Positions 10,642 to 22,140 of a DNA stretch of 64,000 bases are shown one piece after another; position 1 is the stretch's first letter, and the number at the start of each line of letters is the position of its first letter. The position numbers and the translations under genes were made by a program. The stretch comes from Metellina segmentata (lineage: Eukaryota > Arthropoda > Arachnida > Araneae > Tetragnathidae), in contig OX375883.1 in NCBI GenBank assembly GCA_947359465.1, positions 18,044,088-18,108,087 of the forward strand. The letters run 5' to 3'. Below the pieces are notes generated by a model. That model was not told the origin of the DNA, ran no database searches, and worked only from the letters and a program-made list of their open reading frames with translations.

Positions 10642-13515
10642 TCATTCACATAAAACCTCCCTGTACACACAGTTGTGTATTTGAGAACTCGCAGACACAA
10701 CAGTAACAGATTCGAAAGATCTCACTCTAGAAAGACCTACGTACAATTGGCCGTGAGTAAAAACTGGTTTGTTCAAATCTAAACATATTTTGTCAAAAGT
10801 TTGGCCCTGAGCTTTATTAATGGCCATTGAAAATGCTAACCTAATAGGAAATTACTTACGCTTGAATTTAAAAGGCATGTTACTATCAGATGGAATAAGA
10901 GGTATTCAAGGTATCAAGTAAGATTCATTTTTTTTTTTTTTTTTTGCTTCAATTATATTTTTTGCAAATTTATTACTATAAGTCTAGTTTCATTGCACAA
11001 ACCTTTTGAAGGTGCTAAATTTCTGAGTAACATTATAATAGCACGTGTTTTAATTTAAGTTTATGAGGTGGCATTCCAGTTGGTGCAATGCTATTCAAAT
11101 ATTCCTCTGAATATGCAAGTTGATCTTGTGGATCTTCACTGACTATTGTGTCAATACTCTCATAAATGACTTCATTTCCTGGCATACACTGCAGTACATG
11201 ATTATTGATTTGCATTGATGAATCATTTGTTACAGTGAGAATGGCCCGATTTTTGAGCTCTTCAGGCGTCACTTTCAAAATCCATATCATTGAACAGTTG
11301 TTGCACAGGATCCTGAATAGCTGGATAGCAAATAGGGGGTAATTGAACTTTATCTCCATTTTCTCCTTCACCTACATGCAAAAGCCAATTTGCAAATTCC
11401 TTCTCGGTATCTAAAGCTCGCATATTTTTGTTTAATCTGAGAACATGAAAAGCAGACCACAATCTATGTTTTTTAATGCAACTTGAAACTGTTAAGGATT
11501 GAGAACCTCTTAAAATGACTGGAAGCACTTGTCGGAAATCTCCACCCAATAAAATTATTTTCCTTCCAAACGGCTCATCACATTTTGTTAGATATTTCAA
11601 AAGTCTGTCCACTGCTAAAAAGGCATGAACATGAGTCATTGGTGCTTCGTCCCAAACAATTAACTTAGCAGCTAATAACACTTTAGCTTCTAAATTATTT
11701 GGTTTCAAATTGCATGTTGAAGTAGCATTTAAAGTAAGGGGAATTTTAAAAGTAGAATGAGCAGTTCTGCCTCCAATCAACAATGTTGCAGCTATTCCAG
11801 TTGATGCTATATGAATGGCTTAATCACCTCTTCCTCTAACGGCATGTAGTAAGGTAGAATATACAAAACTTTTGCCTGTTCCTGCAGGTCCATCAAGAAA
11901 AAAGCACTTAGATACATTAGTTTGGACCCCATAAATTGTATTCAGTACTCCATCAACCACATATTTTTGTTCTAAATTTAATTTTGCAATATTATTATCA
12001 GCTTTGGACTGCTCCTCTACAACATCATAGGAAAGCTCAATCAAATTACATTGCAAGTTAACAGAAGGAATATTCAATTTTTTTAAATTTAAACCATAAC
12101 ACCTCAATAGTTTATTAATTTCTGCAAGGGCATATTGTGGGCCAGTTTCTTCAGAATACCTATTAATGAAATCATCAGAGAGAGAACTTTTATCTTGAGT
12201 CCAAAATTCAGGGATATTTTCTACCTCACCGAATCCACAAATTATTGCAAATGAAAGTCTCAAATAACTTGGAACATGAACAGTAGCTGCTTCAAGTAGT
12301 GTATCATGCCAGTGTTGATCTCCTTCTAAAAGACCAAGCTCTTTGCACGCACTTTGGAAGGTTTCGCATATTACTCCATTTACAGTCTTTAAATCTTCAA
12401 AACTTACAGCACCAACTTTTCTCAACAATAACATTCTAAGGTAGAATCTCTCCGAATCCTGAACACTAACAACAGGCATTCTGCCAATTACTTGTTGTCC
12501 TCCTCTTTGCCTTTTTTTCCATTTTGTTGTTGCTTTGTCAAAAACATAATATTGAGGGATATCAGCATAATAAATAGGATGTGCCTCTGTATCAACTATG
12601 TTTAATTGAAACCATGCAGTCAAAGTGGTTTCTTTTATTGATGCCCTTTCCACTGCATTGTTTTCTTGACCTTCTCTAAAATAGATTGGCTGATGCTTTG
12701 ACAAATGAACAGCCAGTCTAATAACTGTGTGAGATTTATCGGACATGTAGAATTCATTTAAACGCCACATTGCCTCAGGAGCACTTACATACCTCCCATC
12801 CAAAAAATTAATTATTTCATTGTGATCTGCAGCATCAGTTTTTAATGTAACAGAGGCAGCATCATGCCCTTTGTACACATATTTGTACAAATACTTCACA
12901 CTTTTAACAAACCTCAACATTTATATGGGCATTATACTGTTTGGACAGCCATGGATTATAGGGTACTATCCAGCGATTATCTATATAATAGTTCCCTACT
13001 CTTACATGTTCAATTTGCCTTCTTTTATACACTGGGTAGCCATTTATATTTTCTTCCGTCTCCTTTATGAATGTTTTTGGGAATTTTTTTGAGCATTCAC
13101 CATCTTTCATGCAGGGGGATTTTGGATTTATAAGACCACAGGGGCCATGGGCCATACATTTAGTAACAATTTGTTATAGCTTTTCATTTAGAGTAACATC
13201 AGGTCGGCCCTCACAAATTTATCGATGTCATCTTTGGTGTGAATTTTGGAAGATGAATCTAATGTTAATAAAATATGACAATGAGTCGCTTTTGGAATTC
13301 AATTACATAAATGTATGATGTTACTGCCCCAAATATATATATTTTTTTTTAAGGAGATCATTCAAAAGCTCAGATAATTTTAACTTAAATACCCTGACCA
13401 CAATATTAGGTCTATTTTCTGGTCTCTCTACCCTGCAATGCATTTACAATTAAATGCAATGCTTTTAATTCAGCACCCATTGATGCAAAAGCAAGTGCAG
13501 CATTGGATTGCAGCA
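10642..13515 (-). pseudogene. Helitron Rep/Pif1-type helicase pseudogene
   Basis: This was the replicase for rolling-circle transposition. Reading the minus strand from 13515, I see the start of the Helitron_like_N region (NAALAFASMGAE), then RPNIVVRVFKLKL, YIYVIEFQKR and the HUH motif HCHILL at about 13275-13283. The Cys-containing segment HGPCG...CMKDGECSKKFPK and the KYLYKYVYKGHD motif follow. The helicase part has Walker A (GPAGTGKS), Walker B (VWDEAPM), GGDFRQVLPV and the C-terminal INKAQGQTFDK and YVGLSRVRS. It is dead: in-frame stops fall after GRGD (about 11820) and near 10850, and several frameshifts occur (near 12905, 11300, 11030 and in the Rep part). The N-terminus is missing. Confidence 0.93.
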
Positions 13516-14118
13516 ATAAAAATAGTAGGTATTAAATTTTACTGGTTGTGCGTTTTGTGTGAGCATGTAAAAGAGTGGTAAAAATGGAAAACACATTTAA
13601 CTAAATAAAACTACTTACTTACATAGAATGTATGGCAATGTGAATTTCATTAAAATTAATCAAGTAACTTTTCATACAGAATTTACAGTAATACTTAATA
13701 AATTTGTTAATAAAATTTATAATTGCAAATATAGTTATCTGGTTTATGTCCCACTCCATTTACAAATCCTTTAGCAAAATTTCAATATATCTTGCTCGGA
13801 GAACTACAGCATTTAAAACACATCTTGTTACATAAAAAGGTTTACACTTGAATGACGAAAACTGAATTATTGCCACATTACTTACTTCTTAGTATCATTT
13901 GAAAATAAATAATAATTTCATACAACACAATACAAATAAATTTACATGAAGTGAAAACAATTTTAGTTTAATTGCAAAATCTTAAGTTCTGCCAATTTTT
14001 CAAAGCACTAAAGAAAAACAATTTCAGATATCAAATTAGTATTTTTAAATGGATACTTAACTGATTAATATTTGATGCATTTTTCCTTTTCAAATGGATT
14101 CTTAGATTTCATTTTCAT
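13516..14118. other. AT-rich DNA between Helitron and hAT remnant
   Basis: No coding motif recognised. It may include the 5' non-coding part of the Helitron; I could not find its terminus, and I did not see a clear match to the part of the right arm that should follow the insertion. Confidence 0.35.
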
Positions 14119-15235
14119 CAGGGCCTGAAATTAGCGATCATTAGTTGCATTTTGCACCTCTAAAATGATTTAACAATCAAGTTTTTAGACCCAGTCATTA
14201 CTTTTGCTACATGTTGTATGAATATTTTTATTTGTACAGGGCACCTAACAGGTTTCAAGGTCGACAAAAGTGACTAATTGAACCAAAAAAAGTGACAAAT
14301 CGAGCAAAAACTAGTGACAAATAACAATAATGCTAAATATATTCAAGTATAAAGATAGAAAATAAAAAGATCCTCCCCAGCCTTGTATCTTTCCTATCTA
14401 TCTTTTCCTTTTCTTTCTTTCTTTGGATGGTTATTTTTATTTTCTTCATTTAAAAAGTATATCATTTTAAAATATTAACATAAAAATAAAACAAATCGTA
14501 ATTATGATTTTTAAATTTGTTTATTTTTGACGCATCTTGAAGAATTTCTTCATTTTCTGTGAAAGATTATGTTTCATTTTTTGTTGTTGAAAAGTCTGCA
14601 ATTAATTTTGTCTTTTTCTTCTCAATAGAAGAATGTGAATTTTTTAAAGTCTGACAGCTGACCAATCATTGCTTGAGCACAAGTGCTGCTTTCTTAAAAT
14701 CTTTATTCTTTATCGCCTTCGTGAGCCTATCATTTTTAATAATTTTGCGGCAATGTCCAACACCTCATCCTCTTCCTTACACATGATTTCAAGTTTTTGT
14801 TCTTCTATCACCCTTCTTTTCTTCTCCAGCTGCTTAAAAAAAAATTTTTCTCTGCTTCCAGTCTATCTTTTTCTTTCTTGTTATTCTCAAATTATTCTTG
14901 TGCCTTACGTTTTATATCTTCTAGATAGGCATTGTAGACTTTATATGCAATTATTTCCATATCCATTAGCTTTGATGTGATCGGCACCAAATAAGGTTGA
15001 TTTCAAAATTTGCTAAGCTACTTTTAACCGTCATCAATGCATTGAGTGTGTGTTCTGACATTGATGCTCTGTCTTCTGTCAAAGCTCTTCCTGAGGCTGA
15101 GAAGCCACATTCAAAGTCAGCACTACCATGAGAAAGTAAGAGTAGCCTTCACTAGCTTTGACACAACTGGGTACTTAGGATCCTCACCACTAATGTCTTA
15201 CAATCTGAAGAACTGGTTCCAGTAAACATCACGTC
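14119..15235 (-). pseudogene. hAT transposase C-terminal remnant
   Basis: On the minus strand, about 15235 to 14690, the translation gives VYWNQFF, KYPVVSKLVKATLTFS, then SADFECGFSASGRALTEDRA and MSEHTLNALMTVKSSL. This is the hAT family dimerisation (hATC) region, followed by a Lys/Glu-rich tail. At least one frameshift and several stops are present. The downstream end of the element is probably the CAGGGCCTGAAATTAG terminus at 14119. The 5' part is missing, cut off near the Gypsy LTR at 15274. Confidence 0.75.
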
Positions 15236-15273
15236 AGAGTGACCGAGTAATGTCTAATTTGATAGACAATGTG

Positions 15274-15594
15274 TGTAGTACTGACCAAGAACAGAGGGAA
15301 ACTGCATACTTAAATTGGACATGCACATTTATTTTTGCAATATAATATAAAGTTTCAGATATACACACCGGACCGGACGGTGCAAAAAACACGTCTCTCT
15401 CTTCCGAGAGTCTACAACAAATCTGCCTTATTCGTGTTCTTTTTCAGAACAGCAACTAACATTTCGTATTCTTGATCATATCAGAACACAGTCCCTGTCA
15501 TACATCGCTGTTAGTCTACTAGAACAGTAGCAACCAGAACACAAAAACAACCGTTCTTATCTGTATTCGTAACACCTGTCGGGAGATCGTTACA
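15274..15594 (-). mobile_element. Gypsy 3' LTR
   Basis: On the minus strand the LTR starts TGTAACGATCTCC at 15594, directly after a polypurine tract (aaggagggaggaa), and ends near AGTACTACA at about 15274. It contains an AATAAA signal. The adjacent polypurine tract plus RT and RNase H relics show that this is the 3' LTR of a minus-strand Ty3/Gypsy element. The 5' LTR is absent from the window. Confidence 0.75.
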
Positions 15595-16578
15595 TTCCTC
15601 CCTCCTTAAGAGTGAAATATGCCCGAAAGGCCAATTTCATAAAATGTAGGACATATAATACAAGACCATGTTAAGTATTCAGAATTGCTCGTGAGCATTG
15701 TTCAATTTCGCACTCATAACTCCGTGTTAGTTATGCCATCTCTAGTCTCAATACAGCATATGCACTTCCATTCTCCTTTCTGGGAGTATGTCGTATTGTT
15801 AGGGTGAAGTGCCAGTGCCCAACATGTCAACTACAGGCTTCTCGGAATGGCCACTGATAAATATTTTAGAGGATTATGGTCTGTATATAGATGTATCTCA
15901 GATCCGAAAATCCAATATTCGAATTTCCATAACCCGAATAGTACCCCATATGCTTCCTTCTTGATTGTCGACCAGTTCTTTTGGCTTGCGAACACAATTG
16001 GTCTAAAATGGCCTTTGTTGTCCTTTTGGGATAAACAAGTGGAAACTGCTAAATTTGATGCATCATAATGCGTTTGAAAAGGAATGGTGAAATCCGGAGT
16101 GGCGAGTGAGGAGAGGACGCATCGCATAGTCGGCACTTAAGTTCCCGAAAGGACTTATCGGCTCTCATCAGACGGTACTTTATTTGGAACAGATTTTTTG
16201 TTAACTCAGTCAAAGGTGCCGAAATTGAAGCATAACTTTTAACATAGGATCTATAGAAACCCTAACACCAAACGAACATCCTTTTTAGTCATTGGTCTTT
16301 TTAATTTATTAATAGCTTCTAATTTCTCTGGATCCGGTGCATGTTTCCCGGATTCAATGATGTGACCCAAGTATTTCACTTCGTGTTTTGCAAAATCGCA
16401 CTTACTTAACCTTGCAGTAAAATTTAAATTCACCAACTCTTCAAAAACGGAATTAATAATTTTTATGTTCCTCCCAATTGTCAGAAAAAAATGGCTACTC
16501 GTCGATATATGCTTGTGCAAATTTACTGTGTTTCGTTAAAGCCTCATTCATGGAATTTTGAATGGCTTCTGTGAGCCC
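15595..16578 (-). pseudogene. Ty3/Gypsy RT-RNase H pseudogene
   Basis: Translating the minus strand from 16578 gives the end of the reverse transcriptase: IQNSMNEALTKHSKFAQAY, then a catalytic box YIDE (normally YxDD) followed by a stop, FSDNWEEHKN, LSKCDFAKHEVKYLGHII and PDPEKLEAI. After a frameshift comes RNase H: FQTHYDASNLAVSTCLSQ, WSTIKKEAYGVLFGLWKFEY and LYTDHNPLKYL. Only about 240 bp separate RNase H from the polypurine tract, so the integrase is deleted. Gag, protease and the first half of RT are missing because the element is cut at 16578 next to a hAT fragment. Confidence 0.9.
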
Positions 16579-17115
16579 TTAGAGAAAAGAAATTCCTTTC
16601 CCTCTCTTTCGCATTCTGTAGTGCTCTAGAAATTTGATCTCCAATCACAATATCAGCCAGAGGCAAGAGTTTCTAAAGGCATATATCTTCCAATTCATCC
16701 ATTTTAAAATCTTGAATAAATTCTTCCTTCTAGATCCTACCCAAAATTGTTCTTATCAACGATTCAAGTTGAGAATGAAGGTTATGTATTAGAGGTTCCT
16801 TTTTCTGAAGAAATTCGGTTACATGATTAAATATACTTGCTGCTGATACAACAAATATCACCTCAGCCTTCATGAGTTCTATTCTAAATAAATGAGCAAT
16901 TTTTTGTAGCCTGGTCTTTGTATCATGTTTGGCTTCTTTATTGGAATGTAGTCAAGAAAATACTTTCGCACTGCAATCCACTGTTCAAGCAACCTTTCAT
17001 GAATTTGTTTGTATGTTGACCAACGCTTAGGCCACTGATTAAAAAATCTGTGAATAGTAAAAACTAGTTCAGACACCTCCAGGGTGTCAAGATTTAAATC
17101 AACAATTAAAATCAT
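16579..17115 (-). pseudogene. hAT transposase fragment
   Basis: The minus strand reads WPKRWSTYKQIHERLLEQW, then FLDYIPIKKPNM, FRIELMKAEVIFVVSAASIF, and later LIHNLHSQLESLIRTILGRI and MDELEDICL. RWSTYKQI followed by a long helical domain is characteristic of the catalytic/insertion region of hAT transposases. A stop occurs after GRI. At the 5' side the frame runs into GATTTAAATC-rich sequence next to the right arm of the inverted repeat. It is cut by the Gypsy remnant at 16578. Confidence 0.75.
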
Positions 17116-17335
17116 GATTTAAATCAAATGATTTTTTTTTAATCACAACTAATCTTACATTTTTATAACTAAGTAAATACACCATAGAAAAATCACAGAA
17201 GTGGTCAAATACTTTAATTTTTCTGCACTCATGGTGATTTCAGCACTAATGGCTACACCAAGCTCAGAGGAAACTGGGTCAATTGCTGCATATTATAAAA
17301 GATTGCAACCGCCAGTTGTAACTTATTAGAATATA

Positions 17336-18551
17336 ATATATACTGGAAAAAGTAATGTAAACACACGTGACATAAATCTAAATGCCAGAAAGAGTAATGT
17401 TGCATTCCTGATTAACAGCACTCATAATATAAACACTTAAAGGAAGTATACAACAGTTTGATCCAAAATTATAAACTAAAGGGATAACTGATTTTATTAG
17501 CAAAAAAGAAAACACATGCAGAGAAGTGAACTTTTTGAGGCATTTGTCAGTTAGCTCAGGGGTTCCCAAAGTGTGTGCCGAAGCACCCTGGGATGCCAAA
17601 TAGAGAGATGAGAGGTGTTGCGAAGCACCTGTAACCTCTAATCTAAGCTATTTCTAAGCAACAGAAAAAAGGGTTAAGGTCACTTATCAAAAATCAATTC
17701 ACTCCCCAACCAAGAGCATGATGAAGGTAATTTTATTTGTTTGATTTATATTTTTACCAACCTATGTTTTCTTATTAAGTAAAATTAAAGTGTTTTTGTG
17801 TGAATTTTAAATACTAGTTATGTTTATGTTCATGTTCTTACTTCTCTAATTTCTTTTTCAAAGTGATACAAATATGGGATATGTATATAGATGTATAATA
17901 TACCACAGATAAATATTACATGACGACAAGGGTGCCGTGAGAAAATCATAATTCTCTTAAGGGTGCCACCACTTGGATGAGTTTGGGAACCCCTGTGTTA
18001 GCTTATTCTTGTGGCGTGCAATAGAGATTAAAGAGTAGAAATATACATTTTCACACACAGCCATTTAAAATGTCAGCAACAAAAAGAAAGATCCAATATG
18101 AATTAAAACTAAGTGAAAATCCATTTATTATTGCTGCTCAGCAGTTTTGTTATTAGAATTTACTGTAGTCTGATTATTTCTGTCCTCTATTCTACTTCTC
18201 AGACTATAGTTTAGGTCTATCACTTACACTTACTAGTATATTTGTTAACATGATGATGTAATTTTCTCTAAAAAAACTATGTAGGATGTCAACTTATGTT
18301 TTAAAGTTAAACAAATGTTAAGCAAATATTGATTTACAATGTCACAAATTCTGATTGTTTACTTAAAATAAATATTGGTTTACATGTCATGTCACAAACT
18401 CAATTTTTTATTTGTTAAATTTATATAAACAGTGTATAGGCCTGCAGAAATTTAAATTAAAAAATCTGATTTAAATCAAAATAATCCAATTTCAATTTTT
18501 AAAAAAATTAGATTAATTATTATTATTATTATTTTTTTTTTTTACACCTTG
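17336..18551. repeat. Right arm of the large inverted repeat
   Basis: Reverse complement of 9104-10316, with only small indels over about 1.2 kb. Outside the inner end (17115-17336) the sequence continues without the Helitron, which marks the empty-site version of the left-arm junction. The outer end TTTACACCTTG mirrors the left arm. No matching target-site duplication was seen outside the two outer ends. Confidence 0.85.
17557..17995. mobile_element. hAT-type MITE, copy in right arm
   Basis: Same element as 9657-10087, inverted: it begins caggggttcccaaag and ends tttgggaacccctg, with flanks agttagct and tgttagct. Shared insertion site with the other arm. Confidence 0.85.
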
Positions 18552-18808
18552 CTATTTTTACTAGATTGAGCTATTTCTGCTGCTCATGTACTTGATGGTT
18601 AAGCTCACAGTAGTTATCTTGTTTTTTACTGAACATACTGCATGCAGTCACTATATATTTAAAAAACTGAGTTATCTTGTTTTAACAATAGTAATATCTG
18701 TCACATGAACTCTGGAATTTGGGTTTTCTTTGAACATTTTTTATGCAAAAAGGAATTTAAGTTGACTATACTGTGTTGTCATTATGCTCAATTTTCATAT
18801 TTTTCCAG

Positions 18809-19609
18809 ATATATTCGGAAGTAAAAGCGATTCTGTCGTCCAATGTCATAGCCGCCATCGAAGGATGCGTCATCGACACCATCAAGGAGTGTGTATTCAC
18901 GGCCACCATCGAGCAAATCACTGCAGAAAATGAAACTCGGTTCCAGTTGTGTGGCACCTTGGATGGCATACTCATTGCCAAGAACAAGCTGGAAGAACTA
19001 CTCAACAGCCTCCACATCAAGCGGCTGGCCAAAGAAGCCAAGGAGTTGGACAGCACCACTTTCTCAGAGGAGAACAGCAGCTTGGCCGACGAGGGCAACA
19101 CGTCCTACGACAAGGAAGGGACGGACAAGACCTCTTGCCTGTCCGACGACAAAGAGCAGGAGACCAATGCGTCGTCCAACGGATACATCAGCACCAACAC
19201 CGAGAGCAGCGTAAAGACGATGCGACTGAGACCGCTGTCAAAGAGGCTGCGGTTCATCATGAAGGACAGGCCGAGGGTGAGCCAGCGGGCGCGGTCGTCA
19301 AGGCTTGCAATGCAGCTGAGGACATTGAAAAAGAAGTCAGTCGGCAGAAACAAGTCGTCAAGGTTGCCCGGAATCCTGTGGAACGACCCAGATTGCCTGA
19401 GTGAGAACCTCCAGCAGATGAAGCTTGTCACCGAGGACTCCGACTTCGACTCTGCCGGGAACGAGGACAAGGCTTCGGGTCCGGTGAGGAAGCCCTGCAA
19501 GGCAAAGAACTGTGATGCTATCTCTGCGTATAAACACTCCTGCGAGATTTGCTCCTTCAAGACAAAACGTAGCAGCCATTTCATGAAGCACATGAAAATT
19601 CATGAAAAG
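18809..19609 (+). CDS. C2H2 zinc-finger protein, internal exon
   Basis: A 267-codon exon bounded by a good acceptor (ttttccag at 18801-18808) and donor (aag|gtatgt at 19609/19610), phase 0 at both ends. It opens with a hydrophobic and mixed segment (IYSEVKAILSSNVIAAIEG, with CVIDTIKECVF just after), then a Ser/Thr/Asp/Glu-rich linker (about residues 80-150). A strongly basic patch follows (LRPLSKRLRFIMKDRPR and RTLKKKSVGRNKSSR), and the first zinc finger comes at its end (CEIC...HMKIH, residues 245-265). Coding sequence is much richer in G and C than its surroundings. The reading frame is open upstream of the acceptor but there is no convincing start, so more 5' exons must exist. The N-terminal segment matches no domain I can name. 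Likely a nuclear DNA-binding regulator. Confidence 0.88.
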
Positions 19610-21180
19610 GTATGTTTTGGTATTAAGTTTGGGTTTTCAATTATGTATAGCAAACAAAAGAGAAATCTTCTACATTTTGGAACACAAGTCCAGTGTGTTA
19701 CGATTTCACAATCTTCTATAAACCAGCAAAGTAATATACATAAAATTGACATTAGAAACAGTAAGAATAGAAGCCAAAAGTGTTATATTTCAGCGGTCGT
19801 CAAGTAGTGTTAAAGATAATGGATAATTGAAAGCAAGTTTTTCATAAATTTGTTCATCAAAGATAGGTTATATCTAGTTTTGATGATCAAGTTATTGTTG
19901 TCAATAGGCCTTTGTGTAGCCACAAATGACTGAAGAATAACAAGGTTAACTAAATGAATTTTCAAAGTCATAATTTATAAGCAATCATTTTTAGCAATAT
20001 CAATTTCCTGTACTTTTTCTACTAGCCATTTTAAAAACAGCAAAAATAAAGCGAAGTACACTTTTTTTTAAACTGTTGCCAAGTGCTCCGGAAATCCGTA
20101 ACTCAGCATAATGTATGGTTCACTCGCGTCGATGCAGGGTAAAGGGAAATTTCCCCTATAAAAAGAGAAAAATGTTCCACTTCTTGGGAAATTTTCGCCA
20201 GATTCTTGAATCTGGATTGCGATATTTTTCTTATGAAAAGGGGGAATTTTTCACTTACGGGGAAATTGTGTATTGGATTTTTGTTTCGATAATTTAAGGT
20301 CAAAACCTTTTATGTATACATGTAATTTTTTTTCCGTTATATAGTATATGCTAAAAGAAATTACATGTACTAATGGGGAATTTTATGACTATTGAAAGTG
20401 AAATATGCCTGTCTTTCATTTTGGTCCTTATTTTCGCGTTGCTCCTGAAGCAACCTTCAAACTCCTGAAATTTTATGAGAATGCTCCTGAAGCTGTTTAA
20501 AAAGGTTGGCAACCCTGCTGTTGTTTCAAAACATGGATAAATAAAATGGATTTAATGAAGTCCACTAGACTTATTTATCTCTTGAGATTGTATTCACAGT
20601 GGCAAACAATGCTACCAATTACAACATTTACTGAATAAGTGCAGGCAAGTCATGTCATTATTTTGTGGAATGTGAAAAAGTTTTAGATCTACATAATAAC
20701 TGATAAGGCTTTATAATGAAAATTTGACTCAAATCCTATGAGGGTATGTTCGCATCATTCAACAATATTATCTGTAATTTTCTGGCTTGACTTTTAAGCA
20801 GTTTTAGATCTTTTGACCAATCTCAAATATTTCCTGATTCTTTGAAGTAATAGAAATGGCTATTTCATACCGGCCAAAGCTTCCAGATTTGCTGGAAATA
20901 TTTTAGAAAAGTTTTTTTTCCTGTTTTCCGGATGGAAAAAAATATTTTTCAAATTTTTACTAAAAGATAAGTCAGAATGTATTGTTAATTTCCCTTGTTC
21001 TACTTACTCTGGGATTTCGACTTTTTTTGCATTAGTAAACAGGTAGTAAAAGGCAGAGAATGGAGTACAGTCCAATATGCACAAGACAGATAGTTTTATT
21101 TTTTATTTGCAATTGCTCTGGACTATCTGTATTTACTGCTCATGAATAATAACTTCTATTTGTGCAACTCTAATATCTAG
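19610..21180 (+). other. Intron of the zinc-finger gene, with repeat relic
   Basis: A GT-AG intron of 1571 bp (gtatgt ... atatctag), phase 0. Inside, about 20130-20520, is a TE-like patch: repeated ggaaatttcccc/ggggaaatt words and an end reading ggttggcaaccctg, which looks like the terminus of an hAT-like non-autonomous element (CAGGGTTGCCAACC in reverse). I could not fix its left end. Confidence 0.7.
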
Positions 21181-21945
21181 GTCCTGAGCTGTCCACATTG
21201 CAGCTATCTGACCACCAAACAGCACTACTATGACAGGCATCAGAGATTGCACTGTTCGAAGCGCACTTTCCTCCATCAGTGCGAACAGTGCAGCTACAAG
21301 ACCCACCGCAAAGAGCACTTTGTCAGGCACGTGAACAACGTGCACGGCAACCTCAGACCCTACCTTTGCCATGTGTGTGGAAAGTCCTTCAAGAGGGCCG
21401 ATGCTCTACAACAGCACCACGTGACGCACTCCGAAGTGCCCAGCGAGAACATGAACTTCCGGTGCAGCGTGTGCGAGAAGGTGTTCCGCACCCAATCCCA
21501 CCTGAACGAACACCAGGCGGTGCACTCCGAGTTCCGGTCCTTCCTGTGCGAGGTCTGCGGCGCGTCCTTCAAGACCAGGTCTGTTCACCGTAAGCATGTC
21601 CAGAGCTTGCACCGCAGCCCTCGGTCCCACACGTGCGATGTCTGCTTCAAGAAGTTCAACACGCAGTACACACTGAAGCGGCACAAGAAAATACACACTA
21701 CCAAGAGCCTCCTGGTCTCACAGACGACGACCGAGCCGACCATCTCGTCCGTGACAGCCATGAAGAGCTTCGAGCCTACCCAGGACATTCCGTTGACGTC
21801 CCACGGGTCGGTCAATCCTACCACTGTCCGGTCCTCGACTCCTCTGGTGACCGTTTCGGGTGCGGAACTGTTGCAGCAACCCAATTTCACAACCCCTGGA
21901 ACTGCAACGGTTCTATACTTGCAAAATAACATGCAGCAACTCTGA
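21181..21945 (+). CDS. C2H2 zinc-finger protein, terminal exon
   Basis: Acceptor atatctag at 21173-21180, phase 0, so it joins the previous exon in frame and gives at least 521 residues in total. It encodes six more C2H2 fingers, at residues 271-291, 301-322, 330-350, 362-382, 390-411 and 419-439 of the joined partial protein. Fingers 1-3 have a Tyr/Phe-type C-x2-C-S-(Y/F)-x-T pattern with atypical linkers. Fingers 4-7 are more classical (CHVCGKSFKRADALQQHHVTH-like). A Ser/Thr-rich tail of about 80 residues ends in LYLQNNMQQL and a TGA stop. The finger arrangement resembles REST-type or other polydactyl regulators, but I do not assign orthology. AATAAA follows at 22117. Confidence 0.92.
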   Translation, partial: VLSCPHCSYLTTKQHYYDRHQRLHCSKRTFLHQCEQCSYKTHRKEHFVRHVNNVHGNLRPYLCHVCGKSFKRADALQQHHVTHSEVPSENMNFRCSVCEKVFRTQSHLNEHQAVHSEFRSFLCEVCGASFKTRSVHRKHVQSLHRSPRSHTCDVCFKKFNTQYTLKRHKKIHTTKSLLVSQTTTEPTISSVTAMKSFEPTQDIPLTSHGSVNPTTVRSSTPLVTVSGAELLQQPNFTTPGTATVLYLQNNMQQL

Positions 21946-22116
21946 GTTCTCCATGTGTAAGAGTTTACAGTTGATGGTAGACCATTCGTTGTAGACAGCA
22001 GACTTTTAGGGATGAGTTGGGTTTCAGTGACACCAAAAGCAATCACTCTAAATGATTAATTTGGTGTCTTAAAAATTGTGAGCTCTTTAAATTAAACTGA
22101 AGGTTATCAGAGCTAC

Positions 22117-22122
22117 AATAAA
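22117..22122 (+). promoter_or_regulatory. Polyadenylation signal of zinc-finger gene
   Basis: AATAAA lies 172 bp after the stop codon, within ctacaataaaaaaatt. It is the first good signal on the sense strand after the stop, so the 3' UTR is probably about 190 bp. Confidence 0.6.
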
Positions 22123-22140
22123 AAAATTAAGTATTTTTAA

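Larger units (their letters stand above)
10317..13515 (-). mobile_element. Decayed autonomous Helitron
   Basis: On the minus strand the element ends with CTAG followed by T at 10317, the CTRR|T terminus of Helitrons. The coding relics of a Rep/helicase run on the same strand towards this end. The 5' terminus was not identified and probably lies beyond 13515 or is lost. It is inserted into the left inverted-repeat arm: the matching sequence of the right arm runs on without a break at this point. Confidence 0.8.

Noticed and set aside
12864..13318. Plus-strand frames of 68-83 codons opposite the Helitron Rep region
   Set aside because: Antisense shadows of the Rep/helicase relic, which is supported by many conserved motifs.
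13516..14118. Helitron 5' end in this interval
   Set aside because: No TC start with a matching A/T junction, and the expected continuation of the inverted-repeat arm was not found.
18891..19404. Overlapping long frames on the same strand and on the opposite strand of the zinc-finger exons
   Set aside because: Shadows of the GC-richer real coding frame, which has zinc-finger motifs and correct splice phases.
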